DNA of 64,000 nt, taken from NCBI RefSeq assembly GCF_001292705.1, contig NZ_LGAK01000003.1:121283-185282 (forward strand). The letters run 5' to 3'. Source of the stretch: Marinagarivorans algicola. GTDB taxonomy: Bacteria; Pseudomonadota; Gammaproteobacteria; Pseudomonadales; Cellvibrionaceae. Below, in pieces: positions 45,845 to 55,088 of the stretch. The position numbers and the translations under genes were made by a program. Within the stretch, counting starts at the first letter, position 1. Each line of letters opens with the position of its first letter. The notes under the pieces were generated by a model. The model saw only the letters and a program-made list of their open reading frames with translations, was not told the origin of the DNA and ran no database searches.

Positions 45845-47251
45845 TTAATGAAGGTCATCATTAAAGTAATCCGGTGCTAAGTTTTCAAAGCGCGTATATT
45901 TACCCACAAAGGCAGCGCGGCAAGTACCAATTTCACCATTACGCTGCTTACCAATAATTAATTCAGCCAAGCCTTTATCGGGACTCTCTTCATTGTAATA
46001 TTCGTCGCGATAAATAAATAAAATAACATCAGCATCTTGCTCGATGGCACCCGACTCCCTTAGATCACTGTTCATAGGGCGCTTATTTGGGCGCGATTCT
46101 ACGCTACGGTTAAGCTGAGACAAAGCAATAACTGGGCAGTCGTACTCTTTAGCGAGCGCTTTTAATGAGCGAGAAATCTCCGAGATTTCTTGCGTGCGCC
46201 CTTCGGTACTACCAGCAACCTGCATTAACTGTAAATAATCAAGCATAATCATGCCCGGATTACCGTGCTCACGAGCGATCCGCTTAACCCTAGCGCGCAC
46301 ATCACTTGGGGTTAGGCCTGGGGTATCGTCAATAAACAATAATTTATCTTTGAGTTTACGCGCGGCACTTTCTAGCTTAGGCCAATCCTCTTCGAGCAGT
46401 TTACCACTGCGAATACGCCCTTGATCAATGCGCCCCAACGACGATAACATACGCATTACCAGCGAATTAGACGGCATTTCCATGCTAAAAATAAGCGTAG
46501 GCTTAGGCTGAGTCATCACGGCGGCTTCCACAAAGTTGAGCGCCAAGGCCGTCTTACCCATTGAAGGCCTTGCGGCCAAAATAATAAGCTCACCAGGCTG
46601 CCAGCCTGCGGTTCGTTGATCAAGCTCATCAATACCCGTCGCCAAGCCCGTAAGATCGCTATCGGTGCGAAATAACTGATCGATCTTGGCAACTGTGGAC
46701 TTGAGCAGATTGTTCACACCTTCAAACCCCCCCTCTTTAGGGCGGTCTTCAGAAATTTCGAGCAAGCGCTTTTCGGCCAACTGCAAAAGCTCATCGCTAT
46801 CAAGCTCGCCTGGACTAAAGCTCGCCTTGCTAATATCTCCTGCCGCGGATATTAGCTGTCTTAACGTAGAGCGCTCACGCACAATACGCGCATACGCGCC
46901 TAAATTAGCCGAGCCCGCCACATTGGCGGCTAAATCGGCTAAATAGCTCAACCCTCCGACACTCTCTAGCGCATCTCGCCTGTCGAGCTCTTGTGATACC
47001 GTAATCACATCGATCGGTTGATCGTGCTCAACCAAATGCTGCATCACATGAAAGACTTGCCTATGCGCCGCTTTATAAAAATCAGATTCAGAAACAATTT
47101 CACATACGGCATCAAATACCGAGGCATCCAGTAGCAGGCCACCTAATACAGACTGTTCGGCCTCAATAGAGCGCGGCATAGCCGATTCAGGCCGCTCAGG
47201 AGCGCCGTCATCGTAGTGAAAGTCTGGGTAGTCGGGTTGCATATCTGCCAT
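45845..47251 (-). CDS. dnaB: Replicative DNA helicase DnaB
   Basis: The protein has 468 residues. The N-terminal domain (about 25-125, starting PRSIEAEQSVLGGLLLD) is followed by a linker and the RecA-like helicase domain with Walker A ARPSMGKTALALN, MLDYLQLM (Walker B), the arginine-rich segment ELIIGKQRNGEIG and other DnaB motifs. It unwinds DNA at the replication fork as a hexamer. The order rpsF-rpsR-rplI-dnaB is conserved in many gammaproteobacteria, and dnaB lies 117 bases after rplI, with a terminator between. Confidence 0.98.
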   Translation of the reverse strand: MADMQPDYPDFHYDDGAPERPESAMPRSIEAEQSVLGGLLLDASVFDAVCEIVSESDFYKAAHRQVFHVMQHLVEHDQPIDVITVSQELDRRDALESVGGLSYLADLAANVAGSANLGAYARIVRERSTLRQLISAAGDISKASFSPGELDSDELLQLAEKRLLEISEDRPKEGGFEGVNNLLKSTVAKIDQLFRTDSDLTGLATGIDELDQRTAGWQPGELIILAARPSMGKTALALNFVEAAVMTQPKPTLIFSMEMPSNSLVMRMLSSLGRIDQGRIRSGKLLEEDWPKLESAARKLKDKLLFIDDTPGLTPSDVRARVKRIAREHGNPGMIMLDYLQLMQVAGSTEGRTQEISEISRSLKALAKEYDCPVIALSQLNRSVESRPNKRPMNSDLRESGAIEQDADVILFIYRDEYYNEESPDKGLAELIIGKQRNGEIGTCRAAFVGKYTRFENLAPDYFNDDLH

Positions 47252-47293
47252 GGAGATTTTTAGACCATCGAATAAACGCTAGGGTAAACACAA

Positions 47294-47330
47294 AAAAGGC
47301 ATGAGTAGATTACATCTACCCATGCCTTTT
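47294..47330. terminator. Terminator after rplI
   Basis: AAAAGGCATG (47294-47303) pairs with CATGCCTTTT (47321-47330), and inside it GTAGAT/ATCTAC (47305-47310 with 47314-47319) forms a second stem. Minus-strand transcripts meet six T after the stem. A small GCTGTT/AACAGC hairpin (47337-47349) lies just upstream of it. Confidence 0.9.
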
Positions 47331-47367
47331 ACGTCAGCTGTTAAACAGCCTATGTTAGCACCAAGGC

Positions 47368-47814
47368 TTATTCAGCCTCAACAACCAACTTAACCGCTTG
47401 AATGACATCAATATGCAATTGAACATCAATATCAAACTCGCCAAGCTCACGCAAAGTTCCTTCAGGTAACTTCACTTCCGCTTTGGCCACTTTAACACCT
47501 GCAGCAGTAATGGCACTGGCAATATCACGTACGCCAATAGAACCAAATAGCTTACCTTCATCACCGGCATTAGCTTTGATAGTAACAACTAACTCAGCTA
47601 ATTGCTCAGCACGGGCCTTAGCCGATGTGTATTTATCGCTGGCAGCAGCTTCTAACTCATTGCGACGTGCTTCAAAATCAGCAACGTTAGCAGCAGTTGC
47701 TGTGATGGCTTTGCCTTGTGGCAAAAGATAGTTGCGACCAAAACCAGATTTTACACTGACTTTATCACCAACGGTGCCAAGACGGCCAACTTTTTCAAGT
47801 AATATAACTTCCAT
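47368..47814 (-). CDS. rplI: 50S ribosomal protein L9
   Basis: The protein has 148 residues: the N-terminal domain [22 protein letters not shown] with [12 protein letters not shown], a long central helix, and the C-terminal domain with [17 protein letters not shown]9 binds 23S rRNA near L1. It is the third gene of the rpsF-rpsR-rplI operon. Confidence 0.98.
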   Translation of the reverse strand: MEVILLEKVGRLGTVGDKVSVKSGFGRNYLLPQGKAITATAANVADFEARRNELEAAASDKYTSAKARAEQLAELVVTIKANAGDEGKLFGSIGVRDIASAITAAGVKVAKAEVKLPEGTLRELGEFDIDVQLHIDVIQAVKLVVEAE

Positions 47815-47825
47815 CTAACTACCCC

Positions 47826-48053
47826 TTATTCGTGGCTGTCAGTGTAAGGCAATAAAGCAACGTAACGAGCACGCTTAATAGCAGTCGACAATTGACGCTG
47901 ATATTTTGCTTTAGTACCAGTGATACGGCTAGGTACGATCTTGCCAGTTTCAGAAACATAAGCTTTAAGTGTTTCTAAATCTTTATAGTCGATTTGAACA
48001 ACACCTTCAGCGGTGAAACGGCAAAATTTACGACGACGGAAAAAACGAGCCAT
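47826..48053 (-). CDS. rpsR: 30S ribosomal protein S18
   Basis: The protein has 75 residues with the conserved [30 protein letters not shown], and [22 protein letters not shown]. It is a small-subunit protein that pairs with S6. It sits 2 bases after rpsF. Confidence 0.98.
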   Translation of the reverse strand: MARFFRRRKFCRFTAEGVVQIDYKDLETLKAYVSETGKIVPSRITGTKAKYQRQLSTAIKRARYVALLPYTDSHE

Positions 48054-48055
48054 AA

Positions 48056-48508
48056 TTACTTCTCCTCAGTTTCTTCTGCTGCATCGTCGCCAGTTTCTTC
48101 GGCGGCTTCTGCTACAGTTTCTTCGGCAGCTTCTGGAGCTGACTCTTCTTGGCGACGCTCAGCACGTTGCTTGCGCTCACGGCTTTCGTTTTCCGCTTTC
48201 ATGATAGGCGACTCTTCAGTCACAACATCATCCATACGGATAACCATGCTACGTAAAACAGCATCGTTATAACGGAAAGTCGTGGTTAACTCTTGCAACA
48301 CTTCATCAGTACACTCAACATTCAAAAGAATGTAATGTGCTTTGTGAATTTTGTTGATTGAGTAAGCCAGCTGACGACGACCCCAGTCTTCGTAACGATG
48401 AACAGCACCACCAGCATCGGTGACTTGAGCGCTATAACGCTCAACCATACCAGGTACCTGCTCAGATTGGTCAGGGTGGACCAAGAACACGATTTCGTAA
48501 TGACGCAT
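48056..48508 (-). CDS. rpsF: 30S ribosomal protein S6 with acidic C-terminal tail
   Basis: The protein has about 150 residues. The S6 fold is clear: [38 protein letters not shown], and [12 protein letters not shown]. The last 45 residues form a Glu/Ala-rich acidic tail of imperfect repeats ([17 protein letters not shown]), comparable to the glutamate tails that are added to or encoded in proteobacterial S6 proteins. The start at 48508 has AAGGAG upstream. It is the first gene of the operon. Confidence 0.97.
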   Translation of the reverse strand: MRHYEIVFLVHPDQSEQVPGMVERYSAQVTDAGGAVHRYEDWGRRQLAYSINKIHKAHYILLNVECTDEVLQELTTTFRYNDAVLRSMVIRMDDVVTEESPIMKAENESRERKQRAERRQEESAPEAAEETVAEAAEETGDDAAEETEEK

Positions 48509-48599
48509 TGTAAGCTCCTTACGGGTTAAGCCTTCCACTAAATGCGATAAGGCAAGGAGAACCACAGATCAAAAACATGATCGTGGAATCGGGGCGCGG

Positions 48600-48628
48600 A
48601 TTGTATAGGGTTTAACCTGTTTGCGCAA
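48600..48628 (-). promoter_or_regulatory. Probable promoter of the rpsF operon
   Basis: On the minus strand TTGCGC (48623-48628), a 17-base spacer and TACAAT (48600-48605) match sigma-70 elements. A GC-rich stretch (CCGCGCCCC) follows the -10, the kind of discriminator found at stringently controlled ribosomal promoters. Confidence 0.55.
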
Positions 48629-48655
48629 ATATATTCTACCGGGTGCATATACAAT

Positions 48656-48723
48656 GGTATGGGTATGATCTTGGTATGGGTATGACCTGGTATGGCTATG
48701 AATTTGGTATGGCTATGACCTTT
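48656..48723 (+). repeat. Tandem repeat of a 16-18-bp unit, four copies
   Basis: Four head-to-tail copies of GGTATGGSTATGA plus 3-5 variable bases occur at 48656-48672, 48673-48688, 48689-48705 and 48706-48723. The repeat is upstream of the rpsF promoter and in no supported gene. Confidence 0.9.
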
Positions 48724-49121
48724 AAACGGTCACTCACAATACATGCCAGTCGCTCACCGGCCACTCAACACCCCCAAGCAGTGAGGGAAAATATAACAAA
48801 CACGTCAATTACTGATCACCTAAACCCGCTAACAGGCCACAAAATAACGATTTAGCGCAGTCAGCTTGCAATAACTGAGCAAAAAGTCTGTATCTCTTTC
48901 TTGATATATGACTATGATTAATACATTGAATGCACGAGCTCTAACACCGACGATTCGGAGCAGCTAAGACTCGACAACATCACAGGCCTAAGCCCGCCAG
49001 TACTGACTTAAGATCATATAACCTTGGCTATTTACTACAACTTGTTAGCATTTTTGTAGCCAGCAAACTCATCGCTATAGGTCTTTTTCTCACTCTTTTT
49101 TTGTTTATTTTATTAATCATC
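48724..49121. other. Intergenic region, nothing recognised
   Basis: This 400-bp stretch between the tandem repeat and the gene at 49122 has no supported reading frame. A plus-strand promoter for the following gene should lie in its last part, where the sequence becomes AT-rich (TTTTTTTGTTTATTTTATT), but I see no clear elements. Confidence 0.35.
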
Positions 49122-49622
49122 ATGCTAACCATTAAACCCAATCAAAGTATCGGTCCGATTTCGTTGGGCATGCATCGCACCGATGTTACACGCCACCTCA
49201 ACACTTTTCAGCTAGATTGCCGCCACACCCTCAACAGAGATATTTTTGCTGAGGGCAAAATCGTTGTCGATTACAATAGCAATGATGAAGTGATAGCAAT
49301 TTGTATCAATAGAGACCCTTACTTACCCACCCTAGAGCCTGATCTTTTTGGCTTTAACCCCTTACAGCAAGCCGCCCACAAAACCATTATGCGCATGAGC
49401 CTTAAAGGACAGTATGACAACCAAGACCCGCAACTGGGCATGTCTTATATTTATCCGGCACTGGGAGTGTATTTTTGGCGAGATGCCAGCCCAGAAAGCC
49501 TACAAAAAGAGCGTCAAGGGCAACGTTTTGGCGGCGCAGAAGATTACGTTTGGTATGAGCAAGCCCTACAAGACTACCAACAATTTCATTGCGTGGGTGT
49601 CTTTGCCCCAGGGTACTTGTAA
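49122..49622 (+). CDS. Uncharacterised protein
   Basis: The protein has 166 residues. The N-terminus MLTIKPNQSIGPISLGMHRTDV resembles the short beta-turn-helix opening (IGPhxLGMxxxxV) seen in several families of uncharacterised proteins, some of which are found with contact-dependent or immunity genes. No membrane segment is seen from this start. The start at 49122 was chosen because the preceding residues of the open frame are hydrophobic and unlike the family; no ribosome site is visible. It is probably cytosolic. The function is unknown. Confidence 0.6.
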   Translation: MLTIKPNQSIGPISLGMHRTDVTRHLNTFQLDCRHTLNRDIFAEGKIVVDYNSNDEVIAICINRDPYLPTLEPDLFGFNPLQQAAHKTIMRMSLKGQYDNQDPQLGMSYIYPALGVYFWRDASPESLQKERQGQRFGGAEDYVWYEQALQDYQQFHCVGVFAPGYL

Positions 49623-49840
49623 CAGAGCACTTGTAGTAAAGTACTTCTCATCGGGCTTTTGAGTAAGGTATCAACACAGCGCACAATCTCACCCTGCAAT
49701 AAGCCGCCATAGCTCCTACTGCTGCAAGGCCAACAGATGCTAATACAGCAAATCGTCCAACCTCTAGCGCTCAGGCGGCTACGTGAAACACACAAAGAGC
49801 GTATATACCCGCGTTAAATCACGCACAACGATAGATAACA

Positions 49841-50407
49841 CTAGAACATAAGCATGTAATCGAGGCTTGCCTCTTGCTGCTGGGCGCTCGCAGCATCAAA
49901 GAGCTCAACGCTATGCAGTGCTTCGCGCTGAGTCTCAAACGGTAAAGCGCGGTGAGCTCTGCGCAAAAATACAGAGTCGTAACGCGTTGAGGGTATAAAT
50001 TGCTGGCCGCCTAACACCAAGGCTTTCACGGCTGAGCTAACACTCGGCGAGCGAGCGGGCAGTAATTGTGTTTGCAAGTCACTCACAGCAAGGCCCGCCT
50101 TTTGCGCACCCTCGCGTTCAGCATCGCCCTCTAAGCTCTCAATCATTCGAAAGCCCGAACGATAGCCTTGCTCGGCTAAATCGGAGTGACACTCGCCGCA
50201 ACCAAAGGCATTAAAAGCATCGCGCCCAACATTATAATCGATGGGCTTGATAGCGGTTGGTGGCGCAACAGGGGTTTGTTGCGGCGTATAAAGCGTTAAC
50301 CATTGGGCATGCGCTGTGCGTCCAAATACCAAAGCACACAGCAACAGCATGCTCATCAAACCTTGAGTTAAGATTATTTTGGTTAAGACGCTTTTTGTAA
50401 ACCCCAT
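49841..50407 (-). CDS. Exported single-heme c-type cytochrome-like protein
   Basis: The protein has 188 residues with a signal peptide ending AHAQ. One heme-binding motif CGECH (about residues 70-74) lies in NAFGCGECHSDL. No second heme site is seen. The rest (GFRMIESLEGDAE, LLPARSPSVSSAVKALVLGGQ) is not a family I recognise. It would be periplasmic and probably accepts electrons. The ATG at 50407 follows a GTGGGG site; an ATG 21 bases upstream is possible. It is 77 bases after the ndpA-like gene end, on the same strand. Confidence 0.65.
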   Translation of the reverse strand: MGFTKSVLTKIILTQGLMSMLLLCALVFGRTAHAQWLTLYTPQQTPVAPPTAIKPIDYNVGRDAFNAFGCGECHSDLAEQGYRSGFRMIESLEGDAEREGAQKAGLAVSDLQTQLLPARSPSVSSAVKALVLGGQQFIPSTRYDSVFLRRAHRALPFETQREALHSVELFDAASAQQQEASLDYMLMF

Positions 50408-50504
50408 CACATACCCCACATTCATCAATGGCTACAGTAAAACACACCGTAAGCCATAATACCGTTAGCTAGCACTCAGATTACACCATCACGCTATCAA
50501 CGGT

Positions 50505-51503
50505 TTATTTCATATGCTTGAGCAGGCGTGATTTTAAAGCAGGTGGGATATTGTGGATTGTTAAGCTATCGCTTTGTGCATCATAGATCACAGCCTCGCC
50601 TAAGCAGCCTGATGAAAAACTCATACTCATTTGCTCATTGCGGCCACTAATACGCACATATTGCCGCAACTGCCCAGCATGCGGCACCAAATCGGCAGCA
50701 GGCTTAGCATCATGGGCATCTGCAAACGCCTTAAACTCTGGCGCGCCCTCAGGAGTAACGCTACTTGACAGCGCAGCCAGCGCTACCGACTCACCAGCTT
50801 TACTTTGCTCTAGGCAATATTCCACTACTTTTTCGCGGGTTTGCTCAGCTTGCTCGGCCGGCAGTTTTTGAGCGTAATCCTCAACGACGGCAAGCAGCTG
50901 TTCAGTTTGCTTTGCGGTATCCAGCTTATCCGTAAAGCCCACCACACTCATAAACCACTCGCTCAATTCTTTTTCGCCTGCGGCCCGCACTAGCGTTAAA
51001 TATTTCGCGCTATCGCCTGCCTGCCATTCTGTGAGGTTAATGTTAGCAGCCATTAAAAAGCGGCTGACATCTAAATAGTGACTTTCATCTAATTGCAGAT
51101 CGCCATTAATTGCAAAAGCCGGTTCATGACCCGTCAAAAACAACCATAGCCTATCGCCCGCTTCAAGCTGCTCTAATGCAAAAACGCAATATACATCTAA
51201 CACGTTTTCAGTAGCAGCCAGCAAGACCTCGGCCTGCTGTATCCACTGCTTAGACAGTGCCACAAACGTCTGCGACTTGTTTTGCCAACCTTTAAGCCAA
51301 GCCGGTAACGGGTTCGCGCCAGCATCATCACTAAAGCGCCCATAGACTTTACCGCCACGCTTAAGCCAAGCATGTTTCAAACTGCGCACACAGTCTTCGG
51401 TTTTACCATTAAGCGGCCACAACTGCTCACACAACGTTTTCGTCACCTGAGCGTCAGGCGATGTGCGCAATAAGCGATGCGTTATAATTGACGTAAATGC
51501 CAC
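50505..51503 (-). CDS. ndpA: Nucleoid-associated protein NdpA (YejK family)
   Basis: The protein has 332 residues. Family features are the middle segment EAGDRLWLFLTG, LDVSRFLMAANINLTEW, and the C-terminal SMSFSSGCLGEAVIYDAQSDSLTIHNIPPALKS. YejK/NdpA binds DNA and associates with the nucleoid. The start is GTG at 51503, with a GAGGAGCC ribosome site upstream. It is a separate unit. Confidence 0.88.
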   Translation of the reverse strand: MAFTSIITHRLLRTSPDAQVTKTLCEQLWPLNGKTEDCVRSLKHAWLKRGGKVYGRFSDDAGANPLPAWLKGWQNKSQTFVALSKQWIQQAEVLLAATENVLDVYCVFALEQLEAGDRLWLFLTGHEPAFAINGDLQLDESHYLDVSRFLMAANINLTEWQAGDSAKYLTLVRAAGEKELSEWFMSVVGFTDKLDTAKQTEQLLAVVEDYAQKLPAEQAEQTREKVVEYCLEQSKAGESVALAALSSSVTPEGAPEFKAFADAHDAKPAADLVPHAGQLRQYVRISGRNEQMSMSFSSGCLGEAVIYDAQSDSLTIHNIPPALKSRLLKHMK

Positions 51504-51636
51504 TGAAGGCTCCTCTATATAAACTCAATAATTTGAATACATTCAATGCGCTTAATACATAGCGCCCATTATCGTGCATGAGATGAGCGGTAAATCAAGG
51601 TACGCGCTCAACAACACAAGCTTTATACATTAAGCG

Positions 51637-53751
51637 TCATACATTAAGCTCGCGTTTAAACGGCGGCAGAGCCTCTAAAATCGCCTGCCCATAGCGCTTA
51701 GTCAGCAAGCGCTTATCTAAAATAGTGACCACGCCGGTATCGGATTCGGTTCGCAATAAGCGTCCGCACGCTTGCACTAACTTAACTGCTGCATCAGGTA
51801 CACTCATCTGCATAAAAGCATTACCCCCTTGCTGGCCAATCCACTCAGCCATCGCCGCTTCGATGGGGTCATCAGGTACAGCAAACGGAATTTTAGCAAT
51901 TACCACATGTTCGCAATAACCACCGGGCAAATCAACGCCCTCAGCAAAACTGGCCAAGCCAAATAGCACGCTACCTTGACCTGCATCAATCGCTGCGCGA
52001 TGGTCAGTAAGCAAGGCCTGCTTAGAGGCAGCGCCTTGCATTAAAATGACCTTTTGTAGCGCCTGCGGCACAGCTTCGTAAACCTGCAACATTTGCCGGC
52101 GCGACGAAAACAACACCAAAGAACCCTGCTTGAGATCTAAAATTTTAGGCAGTAGCTCAATCATATTTTGCGTATGTAAGGCCGCATTTTGGGCCTCAAC
52201 CGCCTCTTTGGGGATGCGCAAAACGGCATGATTGGGGTAATCAAAAGGGCTCGGAACTATCTCAAAGGTTGCATCACTGGGCACGCCGCCGCGCATAGAG
52301 AAGCGATCAAAAGAGCCGAGCGCTGTTAACGTGGCCGATGTCGCAATAGCTGAATAACAAGGCTCCCATAATCGCTCAGTTAAGGTGTGCGAAGCCAATA
52401 CAGGGCTAGATACAAGCTCAAAATCAACTGCTTCGCCTTGATCGACCAGCGTGACCCAGCGCGCCATGGGCCATTTAGGGTCAGCAGTACTGTGGGCAAA
52501 ACTGTCAAATAATTTTTGTGCCGCCTCAGCCCGTGACCACCATGCCCCCAAGACACCAAAAGCCGCCTCACAGCTGTTTTTCTCAACCGGACTATGCTCA
52601 TTTTCTAATAAGCGACCTACTTCATCGGCTATTTTCTCTAAGGCTAGCGCTAAATCGGTAAACCGCCTGTATGCCTCAAGGGCAATTTCAGACATATCCG
52701 CCGACACCTCACCTTGCTCAAAGCGATAGCGTACTACCGGCTGATTAGCATCCATTAATGGGATCAACGCTTTGAGCAAAGGTGGTAGCAGGTCGATCGC
52801 TTGGCGTGCACCTTTGAGTATTTGCTCCATACCTTGTGCACGCGCTACAACGCTCACCGCTGCCGCAAAAGGCTCGATAAAACTAGCCCACTGCCCTTCG
52901 GTCTGACCGAGCCAGCGGCTGGTGGCGACTATGCGTGCATGAGCGGCAAAATGGCTTAAGGCCTTATCGGGTAAATGGTGACCTTCATCAAAAATATAAA
53001 TAGTCTCACTAGGCTTAGGCAAAATCGCGCCGCCCCCTAGTGCTAAATCGGCCAAAACTAAATCGTGATTAGCCACAATCACATGCGCCTCATCAAGGCT
53101 TTCACGCGCTTTAAAAAAAGCACAATTGCGAACGTGCGAACAGCTGCGACCGGTACACTGACGGTGATCGGTTGTAACTCTGGCCCACTGCTGCTGAGGG
53201 ATCTCTTCTTTCCAGCTATCGCGATCACCATCCCATTGATTACCCGCCAACTTCTGGATCATATCGGTATACAAAGGCGTATCGGCATCGCTGGCAATCA
53301 CTTCTTCGTATAGAGGCAAGAAAGGGTCTTCTTCTTCGGCGAGTAAACGATCAAGCTTACTTAAACATAAGTAGCGCCCACGGCCTTTAGCCAATGTGTA
53401 ATCAAACGCTAACTGACTATGTTTACGCACATCGGGTAAATCTTTGAACATAATTTGCTCTTGCAGAGCAATCGTAGCGGTTGAAATAACTACTTTTTTA
53501 TCGAGCATTCGCGCGACAGGAATCGCCGATAGTAAATAAGCCACCGTTTTACCCGTCCCAGTGCCTGCTTCAACAACACAGACATGCCCAGTACCTTGAC
53601 GCTCACCAGCATCATCGCTATTAATATTACCCAAGGTGCGTGCTATAGCCGCAATCATGAGCTTTTGACCATAACGCGGCTTGTGCCCTTTGGCCTTAAG
53701 GTAGGTTGAATAGCCTTGCTGAATACAAAGCTTTAACTCATCGCTGAGCAT
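51637..53751 (-). CDS. dinG: DinG-type ATP-dependent DNA helicase
   Basis: The protein has about 704 residues and belongs to the XPD/DinG superfamily 2 helicases. Walker A is EAGTGTGKTVAYLLS, the iron-sulfur Cys include RYLCLSK and CTGRSCSHVRNC, the DEAH-type box is FDEGHHL, and motif VI includes ACGRLLRTESDTG. The start at 53751 overlaps the stop of the upstream acyltransferase gene by one base (TAATG), so it is translationally coupled. The open frame continues 34 codons upstream, but without similarity. DinG resolves R-loops and other structures during replication stress. Confidence 0.95.
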   Translation of the reverse strand: MLSDELKLCIQQGYSTYLKAKGHKPRYGQKLMIAAIARTLGNINSDDAGERQGTGHVCVVEAGTGTGKTVAYLLSAIPVARMLDKKVVISTATIALQEQIMFKDLPDVRKHSQLAFDYTLAKGRGRYLCLSKLDRLLAEEEDPFLPLYEEVIASDADTPLYTDMIQKLAGNQWDGDRDSWKEEIPQQQWARVTTDHRQCTGRSCSHVRNCAFFKARESLDEAHVIVANHDLVLADLALGGGAILPKPSETIYIFDEGHHLPDKALSHFAAHARIVATSRWLGQTEGQWASFIEPFAAAVSVVARAQGMEQILKGARQAIDLLPPLLKALIPLMDANQPVVRYRFEQGEVSADMSEIALEAYRRFTDLALALEKIADEVGRLLENEHSPVEKNSCEAAFGVLGAWWSRAEAAQKLFDSFAHSTADPKWPMARWVTLVDQGEAVDFELVSSPVLASHTLTERLWEPCYSAIATSATLTALGSFDRFSMRGGVPSDATFEIVPSPFDYPNHAVLRIPKEAVEAQNAALHTQNMIELLPKILDLKQGSLVLFSSRRQMLQVYEAVPQALQKVILMQGAASKQALLTDHRAAIDAGQGSVLFGLASFAEGVDLPGGYCEHVVIAKIPFAVPDDPIEAAMAEWIGQQGGNAFMQMSVPDAAVKLVQACGRLLRTESDTGVVTILDKRLLTKRYGQAILEALPPFKRELNV

Positions 53752-54929
53752 TAGCTTGCATCTGCTGAGGATTGAAGACTGCCGATATCTAATTGGGCCT
53801 GTACAGGATTGGCGTAAATATTTAAAAATTGCTCGCGAAAAGCCTCTGGGCACGCACGCAAACGCGCCTCGAAATGCTTTTTAGCCTCAGAGTGCTCAGC
53901 TGGCACGTAAGGCTTTGCGTGCGCGCCCACATTCACCGCTGGCGCACGCCCGTGAATAATCTCATGTGCAATACAGTTAGTCGGGTGCAGTACGTACCTT
54001 GCAGCTATGCACCGATCAAGCCGGTTAGCAACATCTTCGACCGAGGTTAAATCAGCCCCAAAAGGCTGCCCAAAAGCAACATGCACGCCGTTTTTTTGCC
54101 CTGTAATCCCCTGCGCAATACTGCGTACATCTTCATGCTCGGCCTTCTGGTAGGCGCCCTGCTCAGCGGTTAGTGTCAGCTCACGGGCTTTCATCGTATC
54201 GCAGGGGTCAAGCTCATAGCTAATGCTAACAGGCACAATATTAAGACGCGCCATATAATCGCCAAAATCATCCGCTTTGGGCTTGTTAAGCGCTAGCATG
54301 CTGATAATGGCAGGATTAGAGATATCGAGGCTATCTTTGGCGCGGCCTTCTCGCTGGGCAATCCAGATATTTGCCTGATCATCAACGAGTGAGTGGTGAA
54401 TATAAGCCGAAAGTTGCTTGGCCGCTTTAAACTTTTCACGTGGCGCCGTAGCACTGCGATTGACCACAAAACACTTATTGAGTCGCATTAGATCACTGGC
54501 AAACGGCTTTGTGAGCAAATTGTCACCAATGGCGATGCGCAAAGTTTGAAACCCATTTTGAAACAGTATCCAATTGACAAAAGCTGGGTCCATCGCAATA
54601 TCACGGTGATTACTAATAAATAAATACGGCCGGCTTTTATCGAGCAGCTCTAAGCCCGAGGTTGTCAGTGAAGTTGTTGTCTCATCAATATTTTTTTGTA
54701 GGTAGTTTTCGATTTTAGCTTGAAAGCCTTCTACAGTAGTGACCCCTGCCAATTCTTTATGTAACGCTCTGCGCGCTAAAGGGCGGGCCAAGCCTGCCGC
54801 CAATCGGCTCATCAGCGGGCTTTTCAGGCGCACGATTGCATCTACAAATTCATTGTCAGCCAGTAGGCGCAAGAGTACAGAGTGCACTTCATCGTCATTG
54901 TATGGGCGGATATCGTCAAAATCAGACAT
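53751..54929 (-). CDS. PlsC-like glycerolipid acyltransferase
   Basis: The protein has 392 residues. Residues about 95-250 contain an acyltransferase domain: FISNHRDIAMDPAF is the NHx4D catalytic box (His and Asp), and IWIAQREGRAKDSLD corresponds to the second conserved block. It is longer than PlsC and resembles an uncharacterised group of glycerol acyltransferases next to helicase genes. It likely transfers an acyl chain to a lysophospholipid or similar acceptor at the inner membrane. It is translationally coupled to dinG, which may be simple genome organisation. The substrate is unknown. Confidence 0.8.
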   Translation of the reverse strand: MSDFDDIRPYNDDEVHSVLLRLLADNEFVDAIVRLKSPLMSRLAAGLARPLARRALHKELAGVTTVEGFQAKIENYLQKNIDETTTSLTTSGLELLDKSRPYLFISNHRDIAMDPAFVNWILFQNGFQTLRIAIGDNLLTKPFASDLMRLNKCFVVNRSATAPREKFKAAKQLSAYIHHSLVDDQANIWIAQREGRAKDSLDISNPAIISMLALNKPKADDFGDYMARLNIVPVSISYELDPCDTMKARELTLTAEQGAYQKAEHEDVRSIAQGITGQKNGVHVAFGQPFGADLTSVEDVANRLDRCIAARYVLHPTNCIAHEIIHGRAPAVNVGAHAKPYVPAEHSEAKKHFEARLRACPEAFREQFLNIYANPVQAQLDIGSLQSSADAS

Positions 54930-55088
54930 GGTGGTAAGTCATTATTCCAAAAAGCGGACAAACATACCGAAAAGCCCTGCTAATTACCACTTTAAAAAAA
55001 GCCAACCAGCTCAACGGTTAATTCGCAATCAGTCAGCACAAAAAATATGCTGTGATACACTTTTTGTAGATACGGGGTAATCTACTGA

